From positions 62,001 through 126,000 of the forward strand of contig CAVVCH010000002.1 in NCBI GenBank assembly GCA_963746605.1: 64,000 nt of DNA, written 5' to 3'. Below are positions 26,198 through 36,082 of this stretch, piece by piece. The notes under the pieces were generated by a model. That model worked only from the letters and a program-made list of their open reading frames with translations. It searched no databases and was not told the DNA's origin. Numbering within the stretch: position 1 is the first letter of the stretch; the number at the start of each line of letters is the position of its first letter. The stretch is from CAVQSS01 sp963746605 (GTDB lineage Bacteria; Desulfobacterota; RBG-13-43-22). The translations under genes were made by a program, and so were the position numbers.

Positions 26198-27253
26198 ATG
26201 ACCATAGAAGAGATTAGAAAGAACATCGACCGGCTGGATGCCAGGATATTAAAACTCCTGAACGACCGAATGGAACAGGCCCTGATGGTCCGCAAGTTGA
26301 AGCAGCGGATCGAGGATCCGGAAAGGGAGCAGCAGGTCCTGGAGCAGATACGGCACAGCGCCACGGAACTGATCCATCCGGAATTTATCGAGCGGATCTA
26401 TTTGGACATCATTCAGGAGAGCAAGCTGCTGCAACAAAAAAACCGGGAGCTAATCGCCTTCCAGGGGGAACACGGGGCCTACAGCGAGGTTGCCGCCCGG
26501 GCCTGGGACCCGAACCTGGTTCCGATCCCCTGCCCGGAATTTGCCGATCTCTTTGAAGGGGTGGAGAGCGGCCTTTTCGATTACGGCCTGGTCCCGGTGG
26601 AGAATACCCTGGGGGGCATGGTGGGCCCGGTAAACGACCTGCTGATAGGGACGGAACTTCAGGTGGTGGGAGCGGTGGAATTGCCCGTTCATCACTGTCT
26701 GTTGGCCCCGCCGGAGATGGACCACCGGGAAATCCGATCGGTGTATTCCCACCCTCAGGCCCTGGCCCAATGCCGCCGTTTCCTGGCGCGGAACAAACTG
26801 GAGCCGCGGCGCTATCACGACACGGCCGGGGCGGCCCGGATGGTGGCGGATAAAAGGCCGACGGGATCAGCCGCCATCGCCAGCTCCATATGCGCCAAAC
26901 TGTATGACTTGGAAATCATCAAGGAGGGGATTGAAGACCATGAAAGAAACCTGACCCGGTTTCTGGTTCTTTCCAAAGGTCAGGCCCGGGAGGCAGGGGA
27001 TAAATGCTCGGTCCTCTTCTCCACCGCCCACAAAGCCGGGACCCTTTTCCGGGTCTTGGAGGTCTTCGCCGGAGAGGGGCTCAATCTGACCCGGATCGAG
27101 TCGGTTCCCGAAGAGCCGGGTGCTTACGCCTTTTTCCTGGATTTTATGGGGTCGATCCAGGATCCGAAAGTCCAAGAGGTTCTGGAAAAAATCAAGGGGA
27201 TGACGACCCGTTTTAAACTGATGGGCTGTTACCTGGAAAAGAGGATGTCATGA
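26198..27253 (+). CDS. pheA: bifunctional chorismate mutase/prephenate dehydratase (P-protein)
   Basis: A 351-residue three-domain protein. Residues 1-80 are an AroQ chorismate mutase helix bundle (IRKNIDRLDARILKLLNDRM). From about 85 the prephenate dehydratase part begins with FQGEHGAYSEVAA and includes the VPVENTLGGMV, YSHPQALAQC and ASSICAKLY motifs. The C-terminal ACT domain (about 270-350) has the LTRIESVPE Phe-binding motif, so feedback by phenylalanine is expected. Its stop overlaps tyrA by 4 bases. Confidence 0.95.
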   Translation: MTIEEIRKNIDRLDARILKLLNDRMEQALMVRKLKQRIEDPEREQQVLEQIRHSATELIHPEFIERIYLDIIQESKLLQQKNRELIAFQGEHGAYSEVAARAWDPNLVPIPCPEFADLFEGVESGLFDYGLVPVENTLGGMVGPVNDLLIGTELQVVGAVELPVHHCLLAPPEMDHREIRSVYSHPQALAQCRRFLARNKLEPRRYHDTAGAARMVADKRPTGSAAIASSICAKLYDLEIIKEGIEDHERNLTRFLVLSKGQAREAGDKCSVLFSTAHKAGTLFRVLEVFAGEGLNLTRIESVPEEPGAYAFFLDFMGSIQDPKVQEVLEKIKGMTTRFKLMGCYLEKRMS

Positions 27254-28023
27254 GAATATTCGTCATGGGGGCGGGACGGATGGGAAGCTGGCTGGTCGAA
27301 GCGCTCAGCCTGGACCATGCGGTGGTGGTTTATGATCAGGATCCCCGGAAGCTGCAGTATTTTTTTCAGGCAAAAAAACTCTCCGCCCTTTCGGAGATCC
27401 GGGACCTGGCACCCGAACTGATGATCAATGCCGTTAATCTGGTGCACACCCGGCAGGCTTTCGAAGAGGCTCTGCCCTATCTCCCGGAGGACTGCCTGCT
27501 GGCCGATATCGCTTCGGTCAAGACCGGCCTGGAGGACCTGTACCGGACCCTGGGTAAACGGTTCGTCTCCACCCATCCCATGTTCGGGCCGACCTTTGCC
27601 GACGTGCGCGATCTGCAGGGGGAGAACGCCGTTCTGATCGGAGAATCCGATCCGGCCGGGAAGAAGTTTTTTCTTGATTTTTACCAAAGTCTTCACCTCA
27701 CGGTCCATGAGTATTCCTTTGAAGAGCATGATCGAACCATCGCCTATTCCCTTTCGGTCCCCTTTGTCTCGACCCTGGTCTTTGCGGCCTGCATGAAAAA
27801 ACAGGAGGCCCCCGGGACGACTTTTCGGAAGCATATGGACATCGCCCGGGGATTGTTCTCTGAAGACGATCAATTGTTGACCGAAGTCCTGTTCAATCCG
27901 GCTACCGTCCGCCAGATCGAACGGATCAATTCCCGGTTGTCCTATCTAACCCATATCATCCGGGAACGAGACACCGAGGAGATGCAGAAGTTCCTGGGTA
28001 AATTACGAGGGAATATCGCTTGA
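27250..28023 (+). CDS. tyrA: prephenate dehydrogenase
   Basis: A 257-residue NAD(P)-dependent dehydrogenase with the Rossmann start VMGAGRMGSWLVEAL, the ADIASVKTGL segment, STHPMFGPTF and SEDDQLLTEVLF. It lacks an ACT or chorismate mutase domain, which makes it shorter than many TyrA proteins; the upstream P-protein supplies the mutase. It converts prephenate to 4-hydroxyphenylpyruvate. Coupled by 4-base overlaps to pheA and aroD. Confidence 0.92.
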   Translation: MRIFVMGAGRMGSWLVEALSLDHAVVVYDQDPRKLQYFFQAKKLSALSEIRDLAPELMINAVNLVHTRQAFEEALPYLPEDCLLADIASVKTGLEDLYRTLGKRFVSTHPMFGPTFADVRDLQGENAVLIGESDPAGKKFFLDFYQSLHLTVHEYSFEEHDRTIAYSLSVPFVSTLVFAACMKKQEAPGTTFRKHMDIARGLFSEDDQLLTEVLFNPATVRQIERINSRLSYLTHIIRERDTEEMQKFLGKLRGNIA

Positions 28024-28691
28024 AGATCTGCATACCCATCGGCGCGTCCCATACGGAAAAGGCGATTGAAAAAATTATCCGGGCCAATGAACTGGCGGAC
28101 TTGCTGGAATTCCGTCTGGATCTGCTGGATCTCGGCCGGCTGGAAGAATTGCGGCGGGCCGCTGTCAGACCGGTGATCGCCACGTACCGGTCGGCGAAGC
28201 AGGGGGGGCAGGGATCGGACGACGGCGAGAGGCAGGCCCGGATTTTACGCCGGGCCAGGGAAGCCGGGGCCGATCTGGTGGACGTGGAGTACGATCTGGC
28301 CGTTCGGATGCAGGAGGACTTACTGAGGTCCTTTGGAACGGAGCGGGTTATTCTTTCCGCCCATCTGCTCGCCGGGACCCCGTCCTGGCGGTCCCTTCAG
28401 GGCCTGCTGAAACGAATGGCGGCTGTTGGTTCCTCCCTGGTCAAGATCGTCACCCAGGCCTGCACGGTTGAAGACAATCTCCGGGTGCTCCGATTGATCC
28501 CCGAGGCCGCCGGGATGGGCCTGGGGATCATCGCCTTCTGCCTCGGCCCTCTGGGACGAATCAGCCGGATCGCTTCCCCGTTGCTGGGAGGATATCTGAC
28601 TTTCGCCTCCCTGGAAACCGGGGAGGAATCGGCCCCGGGTCAGATTCCGGCCGGGGAGATGAGAAGGGTGTTATCTTTATTGAGTTCATAA
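28020..28691 (+). CDS. aroD: 3-dehydroquinate dehydratase, type I
   Basis: A 223-residue enzyme starting with TTG that overlaps the tyrA stop. The N-terminal KICIPIGA, EFRLDLLD with the Glu-x-Arg motif, RPVIATYRSAKQGG and VKIVTQACT with the Schiff-base Lys define the class I (TIM barrel) enzyme. It dehydrates 3-dehydroquinate to 3-dehydroshikimate. Confidence 0.93.
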   Translation: MKICIPIGASHTEKAIEKIIRANELADLLEFRLDLLDLGRLEELRRAAVRPVIATYRSAKQGGQGSDDGERQARILRRAREAGADLVDVEYDLAVRMQEDLLRSFGTERVILSAHLLAGTPSWRSLQGLLKRMAAVGSSLVKIVTQACTVEDNLRVLRLIPEAAGMGLGIIAFCLGPLGRISRIASPLLGGYLTFASLETGEESAPGQIPAGEMRRVLSLLSS

Positions 28692-28717
28692 ACAAAGGAA
28701 TTACGAGGTTTATTTCC

Positions 28718-29536
28718 ATGAACGACCGAAAAACACAAATCTACGGCGTCATCGGGTATCCATTGGCACACACCATGAGCCCGGTGATGCACAATGCCGC
28801 CTTCAAGGCCAACGGCCTCAACGCCGTCTACCTGTCCTTTGAGACCCGCGATCTCCCCGGGGCCCTGGCCGGGATGAGGGCCCTGGGAATCCGGGGAATG
28901 AGCGTCACCATTCCCCATAAAACAGCCGTGATCCCCTTGCTGGACGAGGTGGATGATCTGGCCAAAAAAATAGGGGCCGTCAATACCATCATCAACCAAG
29001 GAGGGCGGCTGATCGGAACCAACACGGATGCCCTGGGCGCTTTTAGGGCCTTGAAAGAAAAAACGCAACTCACCGGGAAAACCGGCCTTATCGTCGGCGC
29101 CGGCGGGGCGGCCCGGGCCGTCGGTTTTCTGCTAAAGGAAAAGGGGGTGCGCCTGACCCTGACCAACCGTTCCTGGAAGAAGGGGGAAGCGTTGGCCGAT
29201 TTATTGAATTGCCCTTTTCTGCCCCTGGAGGAAATTGCAAAAGTGGATTCCGACCTGCTGGTTCAGACCACACCGGTAGGCATGGTTCCTCATGAGGATC
29301 AATGCCTTTTAGAACCCGCAAACCTTAAAAAGGGGATGATCGTCATGGATGTGATTTACAACCCCCTGGAGACCCGACTCATCCGAATGGCCCGGGACCG
29401 GGGCTGTACGCCCATCAACGGGTTAACCATGTTTATCCATCAGGGTGCGGAGCAGTTCCGGCAATGGACCGGTCTTCATCCCCCGCTTTCGGAAATGACC
29501 GCAGCCGTTAAAACGGGTCTGCGAGGATTCCAGTGA
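28718..29536 (+). CDS. aroE: shikimate dehydrogenase
   Basis: A 272-residue NADP-dependent enzyme. GVIGYPLAHTMSPVMHNAAF (shikimate binding), VTIPHKTAV with the catalytic Lys, GTNTDALGA with the Asp, and the Rossmann loop GLIVGAGGAARAVGFLL are clear AroE signatures. It lies 26 bases after aroD and overlaps aroA by 4 bases. Confidence 0.96.
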   Translation: MNDRKTQIYGVIGYPLAHTMSPVMHNAAFKANGLNAVYLSFETRDLPGALAGMRALGIRGMSVTIPHKTAVIPLLDEVDDLAKKIGAVNTIINQGGRLIGTNTDALGAFRALKEKTQLTGKTGLIVGAGGAARAVGFLLKEKGVRLTLTNRSWKKGEALADLLNCPFLPLEEIAKVDSDLLVQTTPVGMVPHEDQCLLEPANLKKGMIVMDVIYNPLETRLIRMARDRGCTPINGLTMFIHQGAEQFRQWTGLHPPLSEMTAAVKTGLRGFQ

Positions 29537-30799
29537 AAGAAGTCAAAACCCGAGAGACCATCGCTGCCACCGTATCCATCCCCGGGTCCAAGAGCCTCAG
29601 TCACCGGGTCTTGATCACCGCCGCCCTGGCGTCCGGCGAGAGCCGTCTCACCAATCTGCTGGAATGTGAGGATACGATCTATACCCTCAAGGCCTTGCAG
29701 GGTTTGGGAATAGATATAAAAAACGATAACGGAATAACGACCGTCGCTGGAAGGGGAGGGCGGTTCCCTGTTCGGTCCGGAACCCGAACGTTGCATCTGG
29801 GAAATTCGGGAACTTCTCTGCGCCTTTTGCTTTCTACGGCGGCCCTGGCCCTGGGCGAGACGATTCTGACGGGCTCTTCGCGCCTGCAGGAAAGGCCAAT
29901 TGGTGAACTGGTCAGGGCCTTGCGCGCGTTGGGAGTGGAGGACATCTCGGCGTTTCAAAACAACTATCCACCGGTCTGCATCCGTTCCCAGGGTATAAAG
30001 GGAGGAAAGGCGCGGTTGACCGGACGGGAAAGCAGTCAGTATCTCTCCTCACTGCTGCTGGCGGCTCCCTATGCCGAAGCGGAGGTGGAGATCGAGGTGG
30101 ATGGGTCGATCGTTTCCAGTCCCTACGTGGACCTGACCCTGGAAGTGATGGACTGTTTTGGGGTGGGGGTACAGCGGGAAGGGTATAGCCGATTTAAGGT
30201 TCCGGCGGGAACGGGCTACCAGTCCCGTAGACTTTCAAGTGGAAGGGGATGCCTCCAGCGCTTCGTATTTCTGGTCGGCCGCCGCCGTCACCGGCGGCAC
30301 CGTGGCTACGGAAAACGTATTCCCGCAAAGCTCCCGGCAGGGCGATATGTCCTTTCTGGATCTTCTGGAAAAAATGGGGGCTGTCGTCAGGAAGGAAGCC
30401 CACCGGGCGGTCGTCAAGGGGCGGGCGCTGGCGGGCATCGAAGCGGATATGAGCGCCATGCCGGACATGGTGCCGACGCTGGCCGCCCTGGCCTTGTTCG
30501 CCCAAGGGAAGACGATTATTCGAAACGTGGCACATCTTCGGCTCAAGGAGAGCGACCGTCTTCATTGCCTCTGGGAGGAATGGACCCGGCTGGGGGCGCG
30601 GATCGAAGAGCTGCCCGACGGATTGACTATCGAAGGTTCCGTGTCGCTAACCGGCGCGCTGTGCGACCCCCACAACGACCATCGCCTGGCTATGAGCCTG
30701 GCCGTCATCGGCTTAAGAGTCCCGGGGATCCGGATCCGTCAGCCCGAATGCGTCAGTAAATCCTTTCCCTTGTTTTGGGATTATTGGGAGCGGTTATAA
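29533..30799 (+). CDS. aroA: 3-phosphoshikimate 1-carboxyvinyltransferase (EPSP synthase), one frameshift
   Basis: GTG start overlapping the aroE stop. The N-terminal half has PGSKSLSHRVLITAALA, LHLGNSGTSLRLL and SSRLQERPIGELVRAL. The phase changes in a CCC run at 30224-30226 (one extra C), after which VDFQVEGDASSASYFW, MPDMVPTLAALALF, RLKESDRLHCLW and DPHNDHRLAMSLAV follow to the stop at 30799. The corrected protein is about 421 residues, normal for AroA. It is the last gene of the aro train. Confidence 0.92.
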
Positions 30800-31041
30800 T
30801 TCCGATAGAAAATCGGAAGAGAGGCGTTGCGCCCGGCATGAGGTGTCCCAAATGATCGAACAGCCGCGTTTCGTAGGTCTTGATCTGCTCGCTTTCTTCG
30901 GAGGAGAAAGCCCCGTCAGCCAAAAAAGGTTCTAAGAACAGGACCTGATAGTCGGTGTGATCATGCCCCGGCACGATCACCAGATCAGGAGTGATTGGCG
31001 CAGCCGCTGGATACGCCTGATGGAATCAGTCTGCCATGTTG
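30753..31041 (-). pseudogene. C-terminal remnant of a metallo-beta-lactamase-fold hydrolase
   Basis: Two minus-strand frames join to SIRRIQRLRQ then PDLVIVPGHDHTDY and about 55 further residues. The helix-plus-PGHD layout is the C-terminal end of MBL-fold enzymes of the lactonase/glyoxalase type. The N-terminal metal-binding region is absent and a frame break lies near 30990. It ends against aroA and begins next to msrA. Confidence 0.4.
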
Positions 31042-31067
31042 CATTCCTCCCTTCAGAACATGCGCCG

Positions 31068-31676
31068 TCAATGACCCGCCGCAGTGCCCCACAGCTCTTT
31101 GAGTCGCTGGTCACGACCGCACCTGCTGCGGTAGTACTTGTAACGGATCGGGTTCTTCTTGTAATAGTGTTGGTGATAATCCTCGGCAGGGTAGAACGCG
31201 GTCGCTTGCACAATCTCGGTTACGACAGGTTCGCGGAAGCTCTTGTTCTTTTCCAATTCCGCCTTCGACTGCAGCGCCAGCCGTTGCTGTTCCTCATTAT
31301 GATAAAAAATGGCACTTCGATACTGATGCCCCGAATCACAGAACTGTCGGTCTTTAGCGGTCGGGTCGATGTTGTGCCAAAAGACATTCAGGAGCTTTTC
31401 GTAGGTCACTTTTGTGGGGTCATAGACGACCTGAACCGACTCGGCATGCCCTGTTCCCCCGGCCGAAACCTCCTCGTAGGTGGGATTCTTTTTCTGCCCG
31501 CCGGTATAGCCGGATGTAACCGAAACTACGCCTGGGATCTCATCGAAGGGATGCTCCATACACCAGAAGCAGCCGCCCGCAAAAGTAGCCTTCTCAAGAT
31601 TAGTTGCAGCATTGACTGTGCCGGTCAGGATGAGTATTGCGGACAGTCCCTTAATAGCGATACTAAGCATTTTCAT
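31068..31676 (-). CDS. msrA: peptide-methionine (S)-S-oxide reductase, exported
   Basis: A 202-residue protein with a signal peptide (about residues 1-23, ends VNAA). The catalytic motif TFAGGCFWCMEHPF is followed by GVVSVTSGYTGG, PTYEEVSAGGTGHAE and YHQHYYKKNP, typical of MsrA. It repairs the S-epimer of methionine sulfoxide, here outside the cytoplasm. It is adjacent to msrB on the same strand (24 bases), so the two are an oxidative-repair pair. Confidence 0.94.
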   Translation of the reverse strand: MKMLSIAIKGLSAILILTGTVNAATNLEKATFAGGCFWCMEHPFDEIPGVVSVTSGYTGGQKKNPTYEEVSAGGTGHAESVQVVYDPTKVTYEKLLNVFWHNIDPTAKDRQFCDSGHQYRSAIFYHNEEQQRLALQSKAELEKNKSFREPVVTEIVQATAFYPAEDYHQHYYKKNPIRYKYYRSRCGRDQRLKELWGTAAGH

Positions 31677-31700
31677 GGTTGCTCCTTCTGGATAGCCGGA

Positions 31701-32255
31701 TCAGTTTTTGGTTGCCACGAATTGCAGGGCGGCCGAATTCATGCAGTAGCGCAGCCCTGTTGGTTTAGGGCCGTCGTTAAAAACGTGGCCGATATGGCTT
31801 CCGCAGCGGCGGCAGAGCACCTCGGTGCGGTGGCTGAACAGGCTATTGTCCGCTCTGGTGCTGATGTTTTCAGCGGCGATTGGCGCCGTAAAGCTGGGCC
31901 AGCCGGTACCGGAATCGTATTTGTCTTCGGACCTGTAAAGATCGAGCCCGCAGGCAGCGCAGCGGTAGATGCCGTGCTCGTGATAGTTGTCATATCTCCC
32001 GGTAAAGGCCCGCTCAGTCCCCTTTTCTCTCAAGATATGGTATTGTTCCGGTGTCAGCAGTTTTTTCCACTCTTCGTTCGTTTTAACGACGGTTTCGCTC
32101 AGGAAGGTTCCCCCTTTTTCAGCGGAATAGACCTTGATCTGCATCGGTGTTGATACGCTTTGGGATCCATCCGACTTTCCCGCATAACCTGAAAAAACGA
32201 TACTCCCGGCGATAAGTCCGATCACTTGGACCAGCAATAGAGTTGAGTATTTCAT
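31701..32255 (-). CDS. msrB: peptide-methionine (R)-S-oxide reductase, exported
   Basis: A 184-residue protein with a lipoprotein-like or cleaved signal sequence at residues 1-25. Two CxxC zinc sites (CAAC and CRRC), GTGWPSFTAPI, RCGSHIGHVFNDGP and the catalytic RYCMNSAALQF are present. It reduces the R-epimer of methionine sulfoxide. The first gene of the msrB-msrA pair. Confidence 0.94.
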   Translation of the reverse strand: MKYSTLLLVQVIGLIAGSIVFSGYAGKSDGSQSVSTPMQIKVYSAEKGGTFLSETVVKTNEEWKKLLTPEQYHILREKGTERAFTGRYDNYHEHGIYRCAACGLDLYRSEDKYDSGTGWPSFTAPIAAENISTRADNSLFSHRTEVLCRRCGSHIGHVFNDGPKPTGLRYCMNSAALQFVATKN

Positions 32256-32792
32256 TTGATTCCTTTCCCTTTTTTTCTTTTGAGTGTCATTAGGTAAGAA
32301 ATGAAAATCAACATTCTTTAAAATAGCCCCACCAGGATCACTTCCTTGCCATCTCTGTTGTTTTAGGAATTCACATCCAGTCTACCAAAGATGGTTTTAA
32401 AAGGAAATACGTTGAAGACGTTATTATTTAAGAAAAAAGTATGTATTCTGCATTCGGCATATGGCAGAAATCAGAAATTCGGAGCGACTCTGCTCACAAG
32501 ACCCTGAGAATAGTCCAATGGGTACAATTTAAAATGTTCAACCTTTTGGCTAAAGCTAGATCAGAAAATCCTTTACTTTTTTCTCCTCAGCTTCTTTTCC
32601 TTGTGTTATGCTTAGCTCCCCGAGAAGGATGACGCAATAATCGACACAAGCCGCTCCAAATATTTCGTCGGCCGTCATGGGCGATGAAACCATCTCCTCA
32701 ACTTTACTTCCAGGTCCCTTTCAAACAGACCTTGGCGGAGCTGGTCGAAGCGTAGGGGGGCCTCTGGAAAATCAACTGAGAGCTGAAAGTAT
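32256..32792. other. about 540 bases without a supported gene
   Basis: This divergent gap between msrB and the MFS gene is AT-richer than its surroundings. It must contain both promoters, but I see no convincing consensus or structure. Confidence 0.4.
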
Positions 32793-34130
32793 ATGGGCAA
32801 CCTGACAAAGGATCGGGTGATCGGCCCGGCCCAATTCATCAAAGAAAACTATCCCCCAGCCTGGCAGGCCTGGATGATCTGGGGGTTGGGGGCCCTCTTT
32901 TATCTATCCGGATTCTACTTGCGGGTGGCTCCGGCGGTCATGACCTCGGAACTGATGGCTGATTTTGCCGTGGGGGCAGCCGGGCTGGGGAATCTTTCCG
33001 CCTTTTACTATTATACCTACGTAGGGATGCAGCTTCCCACCGGGGTCCTGGCTGATCTCTGGGGTCCCCGAAGGCTGCTCGCTGCCGGAGCCCTGGTGGC
33101 CGGTCTGGGCACTATCCTCTTTGCTTTGGCCCCGAATCTGTTTTGGGCCGCTCTGGGGCGCGCGCTGATCGGTGGATCGGTGGCCGTGGCCTTCGTGGCC
33201 CTGCTCAAAGTGGCCGCCCACTGGTTTCCGCCCCGCCGGTTCGCCCTGGTTTCGGGGATGGCCCTGTTCAGCGGGGTACTGGGCGCGGTTACGGCCGGGG
33301 TTCCCTTGCGTCTGCTGATCGATGGGTTCGGCTGGCGGCCCATTATGGCCGCCTCCGGGGCGCTGATGATTCTTATTTCCGTGGCCTGCCGGCGGTTCAT
33401 CAGGGACGACCCTTCGGAAAGAGGCTTTCGAAGTTATTCTCCGGTAGTCCCGAAAGATTCCCAGGCCAAAGAACGGTTTCGGCCTCTGTCCGGACTGGGC
33501 CGGGTCTTTTCCTTTCGCAACAGTTGGCTCCTCTTTTGGGCCCCGGGGGGAATGGTGGGGCCCATGCTGAGCTTTGCCGGTCTGTGGGGGGTCCCTTTTC
33601 TGGAGGCCCGCTACGGGATGGGCACCAACGCGGCGGCGGCCGTCGGTTCCTTGATGATGATCTGCTGGGCCGTTGGCGGACCTTTGATGGGCGCCCTTTC
33701 CGATCGCCTGGGTCGGCGAAAGCCCCTTTACCTGACGGGTGCCCTGGTTTCCACGATGGGTTGGTCGGCGATGATCTTCTGGCCCCGCCTTCCGGTGACC
33801 GGGTTTCTGGTTCTGGCCGCCTTGACCGGTCTGGCCACCGGCGGGATGATCATCGGCTTTGCCTTCAGCAAGGAATCGGTCCCCTCCCGCTATTCCGGCA
33901 CCGTGGCCGGGGCGATCAACATGGGGGTCATGATCGGCCCCACCTTTCTCCAACCGGCCATCGGCTGGGTCCTGGACCTCAAGTGGCAAGGGCAGATGAA
34001 AGGGGATATCCGCATCTATGACCTGGGGGCCTTCCGCGCGGGTTTTTCCCTGATGCTCGTCTGGGCGCTCCTGGCCTGCCTGCTTATCGCCCTGACCAAA
34101 GAAACCTATTGCCGGCCATTTTCCGAATAA
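32793..34130 (+). CDS. MFS transporter
   Basis: A 445-residue protein with about twelve hydrophobic segments. The loop between helices 2 and 3 (GVLADLWGPRRLL) and the equivalent in the second half (GALSDRLGRRKPL) are the conserved MFS A-motifs. Resemblance is to the general ACS/NNP-like facilitators. No substrate clue is visible, since neighbours are a repair pair upstream and an exported protein downstream. Confidence 0.85.
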   Translation: MGNLTKDRVIGPAQFIKENYPPAWQAWMIWGLGALFYLSGFYLRVAPAVMTSELMADFAVGAAGLGNLSAFYYYTYVGMQLPTGVLADLWGPRRLLAAGALVAGLGTILFALAPNLFWAALGRALIGGSVAVAFVALLKVAAHWFPPRRFALVSGMALFSGVLGAVTAGVPLRLLIDGFGWRPIMAASGALMILISVACRRFIRDDPSERGFRSYSPVVPKDSQAKERFRPLSGLGRVFSFRNSWLLFWAPGGMVGPMLSFAGLWGVPFLEARYGMGTNAAAAVGSLMMICWAVGGPLMGALSDRLGRRKPLYLTGALVSTMGWSAMIFWPRLPVTGFLVLAALTGLATGGMIIGFAFSKESVPSRYSGTVAGAINMGVMIGPTFLQPAIGWVLDLKWQGQMKGDIRIYDLGAFRAGFSLMLVWALLACLLIALTKETYCRPFSE

Positions 34131-34313
34131 CGGGAAAGAAGAAAGACGTGGGGATCCCCTCATTGGATCGTCTTCGATTTGACAGATTATTTCGGAGCTG
34201 ATACTATTCTCCGGATTGGTATCCTCCTCCCTTCCACTTCGGAAGGGAACCTGTTGGTCCGGAACAAAAAACGATTTTTTTGGTGCCCAACCCCTTGCAT
34301 AAGGAGTCCGGTT

Positions 34314-35489
34314 ATGAAAAAAAGGTTTTTTATCTCCGTCCTTTTTCTCTTTTGCTTTTCCCCCGGCCTGGTTCAGGCCCTGCCTCCGATCAGCGCCCTG
34401 TACGGCTCCTGGGGGTTCACCTTCTTAAACCATTATAACACCAATACCTGGAAGGCCGAAGGGGGACGGATTGTTTTCAATCCGGACGGATCGGGGAATG
34501 TCGCCACGTTTCGAAATGACAATGGCTCGGTAGGTAATACCATCCATCCCTTTAACTATTCGGCCTCGGTAAACCCGAACGGTACCCTCACCCTGAATTA
34601 TCTGGCCCCCGACACCGGCACTTATACCTGCATCCTTTCCGATTCATTGGATATGATCTTTGTTGACGGGACCCAGGACCTTTCCCGTCAGTGGATCGGG
34701 GTCTTGATCAGGCTGAAGGATGCTCCTTATGTCAATGGCGATTTCAATGGGCAATACAATGTCGTCGCGTATGAGCATGTTCATGCCCCGGTAATTTTTA
34801 AGTATAAGACCAGCGCTCTCCAGATAAACTCCGCCGGTTTGGGGGCCATTACCGGCGAGGGGTTTACGAATGACACCGGCGCCTGGATCCCTGCTTCGCA
34901 ACCCTTTACGGTTTTCAATACTTATACCTTCGCGACGTTCGGTTCCCCTTTTCTGAGTTTCGTAGCTGGCGCCAGTCCGGATGTCGGGACCATCAGCGCC
35001 AACGGCAATATGGCCCTTTGGGTCCAACGGGGCAAGGCAGTGCCAGATAATATCTACTATGGTTTATACTTCGCCTTGAAAAGGGAGGCCCGGACCTACA
35101 GCAACGCCGACCTGTCCGGTAAATGGATTGTGGTGGGCTTTGGGGATTCCGACGGCACGGGGTTCGGGACTTTGATCGGGGCCATGCATTGCGATAATTC
35201 CGGTAAGTGCCAGGTCGCCACCAAATCACAATTTAATGGATCGATTGTATATGATATCGGGCCGAGCCTAACCAAAACGGTTGCTGCCGACGGGACCTTC
35301 GGATCTTCGTACGGACCGAGTTCGCCGCCCTACGCGGCTGTTATCGGCAATAATGGGAACACCCTTTACTTAACAAACGGTTTTACCGCGGATCCGCCGC
35401 CCAACAGCCGGTTAATGCTCATCGGGTTGCGCTGCAACGATTGCGCTATTCCTCTGGTGTATTATCTTCCTCTGGTTTTAAGAAACTAA
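34314..35489 (+). CDS. exported protein of unknown function ending in YLPLVLRN
   Basis: From ATG 34314 (after AAGGAG) the protein has 391 residues: a signal peptide (MKKRFFISVLFLFCF...VQA), then a beta-rich, Gly/Asn/Thr-rich body with repeated SGKWIVVGFGDSDGTGFG-like and LNYLAPDTGTYTC-like strands. It ends YYLPLVLRN. The same kind of tail (YLPLILRQ) ends the beta-propeller protein at 10908. No family is recognised. Confidence 0.65.
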   Translation: MKKRFFISVLFLFCFSPGLVQALPPISALYGSWGFTFLNHYNTNTWKAEGGRIVFNPDGSGNVATFRNDNGSVGNTIHPFNYSASVNPNGTLTLNYLAPDTGTYTCILSDSLDMIFVDGTQDLSRQWIGVLIRLKDAPYVNGDFNGQYNVVAYEHVHAPVIFKYKTSALQINSAGLGAITGEGFTNDTGAWIPASQPFTVFNTYTFATFGSPFLSFVAGASPDVGTISANGNMALWVQRGKAVPDNIYYGLYFALKREARTYSNADLSGKWIVVGFGDSDGTGFGTLIGAMHCDNSGKCQVATKSQFNGSIVYDIGPSLTKTVAADGTFGSSYGPSSPPYAAVIGNNGNTLYLTNGFTADPPPNSRLMLIGLRCNDCAIPLVYYLPLVLRN

Positions 35490-35534
35490 GACCGCCACTG
35501 CTGCGGGAGGCGGTGGCCTTGACTGGGAGGTCCG

Positions 35535-36041
35535 ATGGACTACGTGGAGATTACGAATAAAAAAGATCTTTTGTCCAGATACGCCGGCGATTATTCCAGG
35601 CTTAAAGAAATGATTGACGGCCTGCCCGAACAGGCGATCGACTTTGTGCCAAATATCGCCGACGCCTGGTCCATCCGGGAGCAAATCGTACACCTCATGG
35701 ATGCTGAGATCAGAGCCTTCGTCAGATACCGAAACGCCGTACTCGATCCGGGAGTCGACCTGAAACTCGGGGGAGGGGACGTAAATGCCAGCAATGCCCT
35801 CCTTAATTACAATGCCCAGGATCTGGACGACGCCTTGGAAGTCATCAGGCTGCTACGAAAAATAACGGTGCGTCATGTCTCGGGAATGACCGACGAAGAG
35901 ATGGCTCGCTACGGCATCAAACATCCGGAAATGGGGCAGATCAACCTCAGAATGGTTCTATCGATCTACACGCAGCACGTGGATAAGCATCTGGAACTCG
36001 TCCGCAGAAACATCGAGCTTTTTGAGAAAAGGGAGGCCTAA
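35535..36041 (+). CDS. DinB-like protein
   Basis: A 168-residue four-helix-bundle protein of the DinB/YfiT superfamily. The DAWSIREQIVHLMDAE segment with a metal-ligand His and the C-terminal TQHVDKHLELVRR with a His-x3-His pair match the usual metal triad. Family members are often thiol-dependent transferases or of unknown role. It stands 45 bases behind the exported protein. Confidence 0.75.
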   Translation: MDYVEITNKKDLLSRYAGDYSRLKEMIDGLPEQAIDFVPNIADAWSIREQIVHLMDAEIRAFVRYRNAVLDPGVDLKLGGGDVNASNALLNYNAQDLDDALEVIRLLRKITVRHVSGMTDEEMARYGIKHPEMGQINLRMVLSIYTQHVDKHLELVRRNIELFEKREA

Positions 36042-36082
36042 CCCGCGGAAAGGCAGGTTTTCCGGGGCATCCGCCAGGGTGA

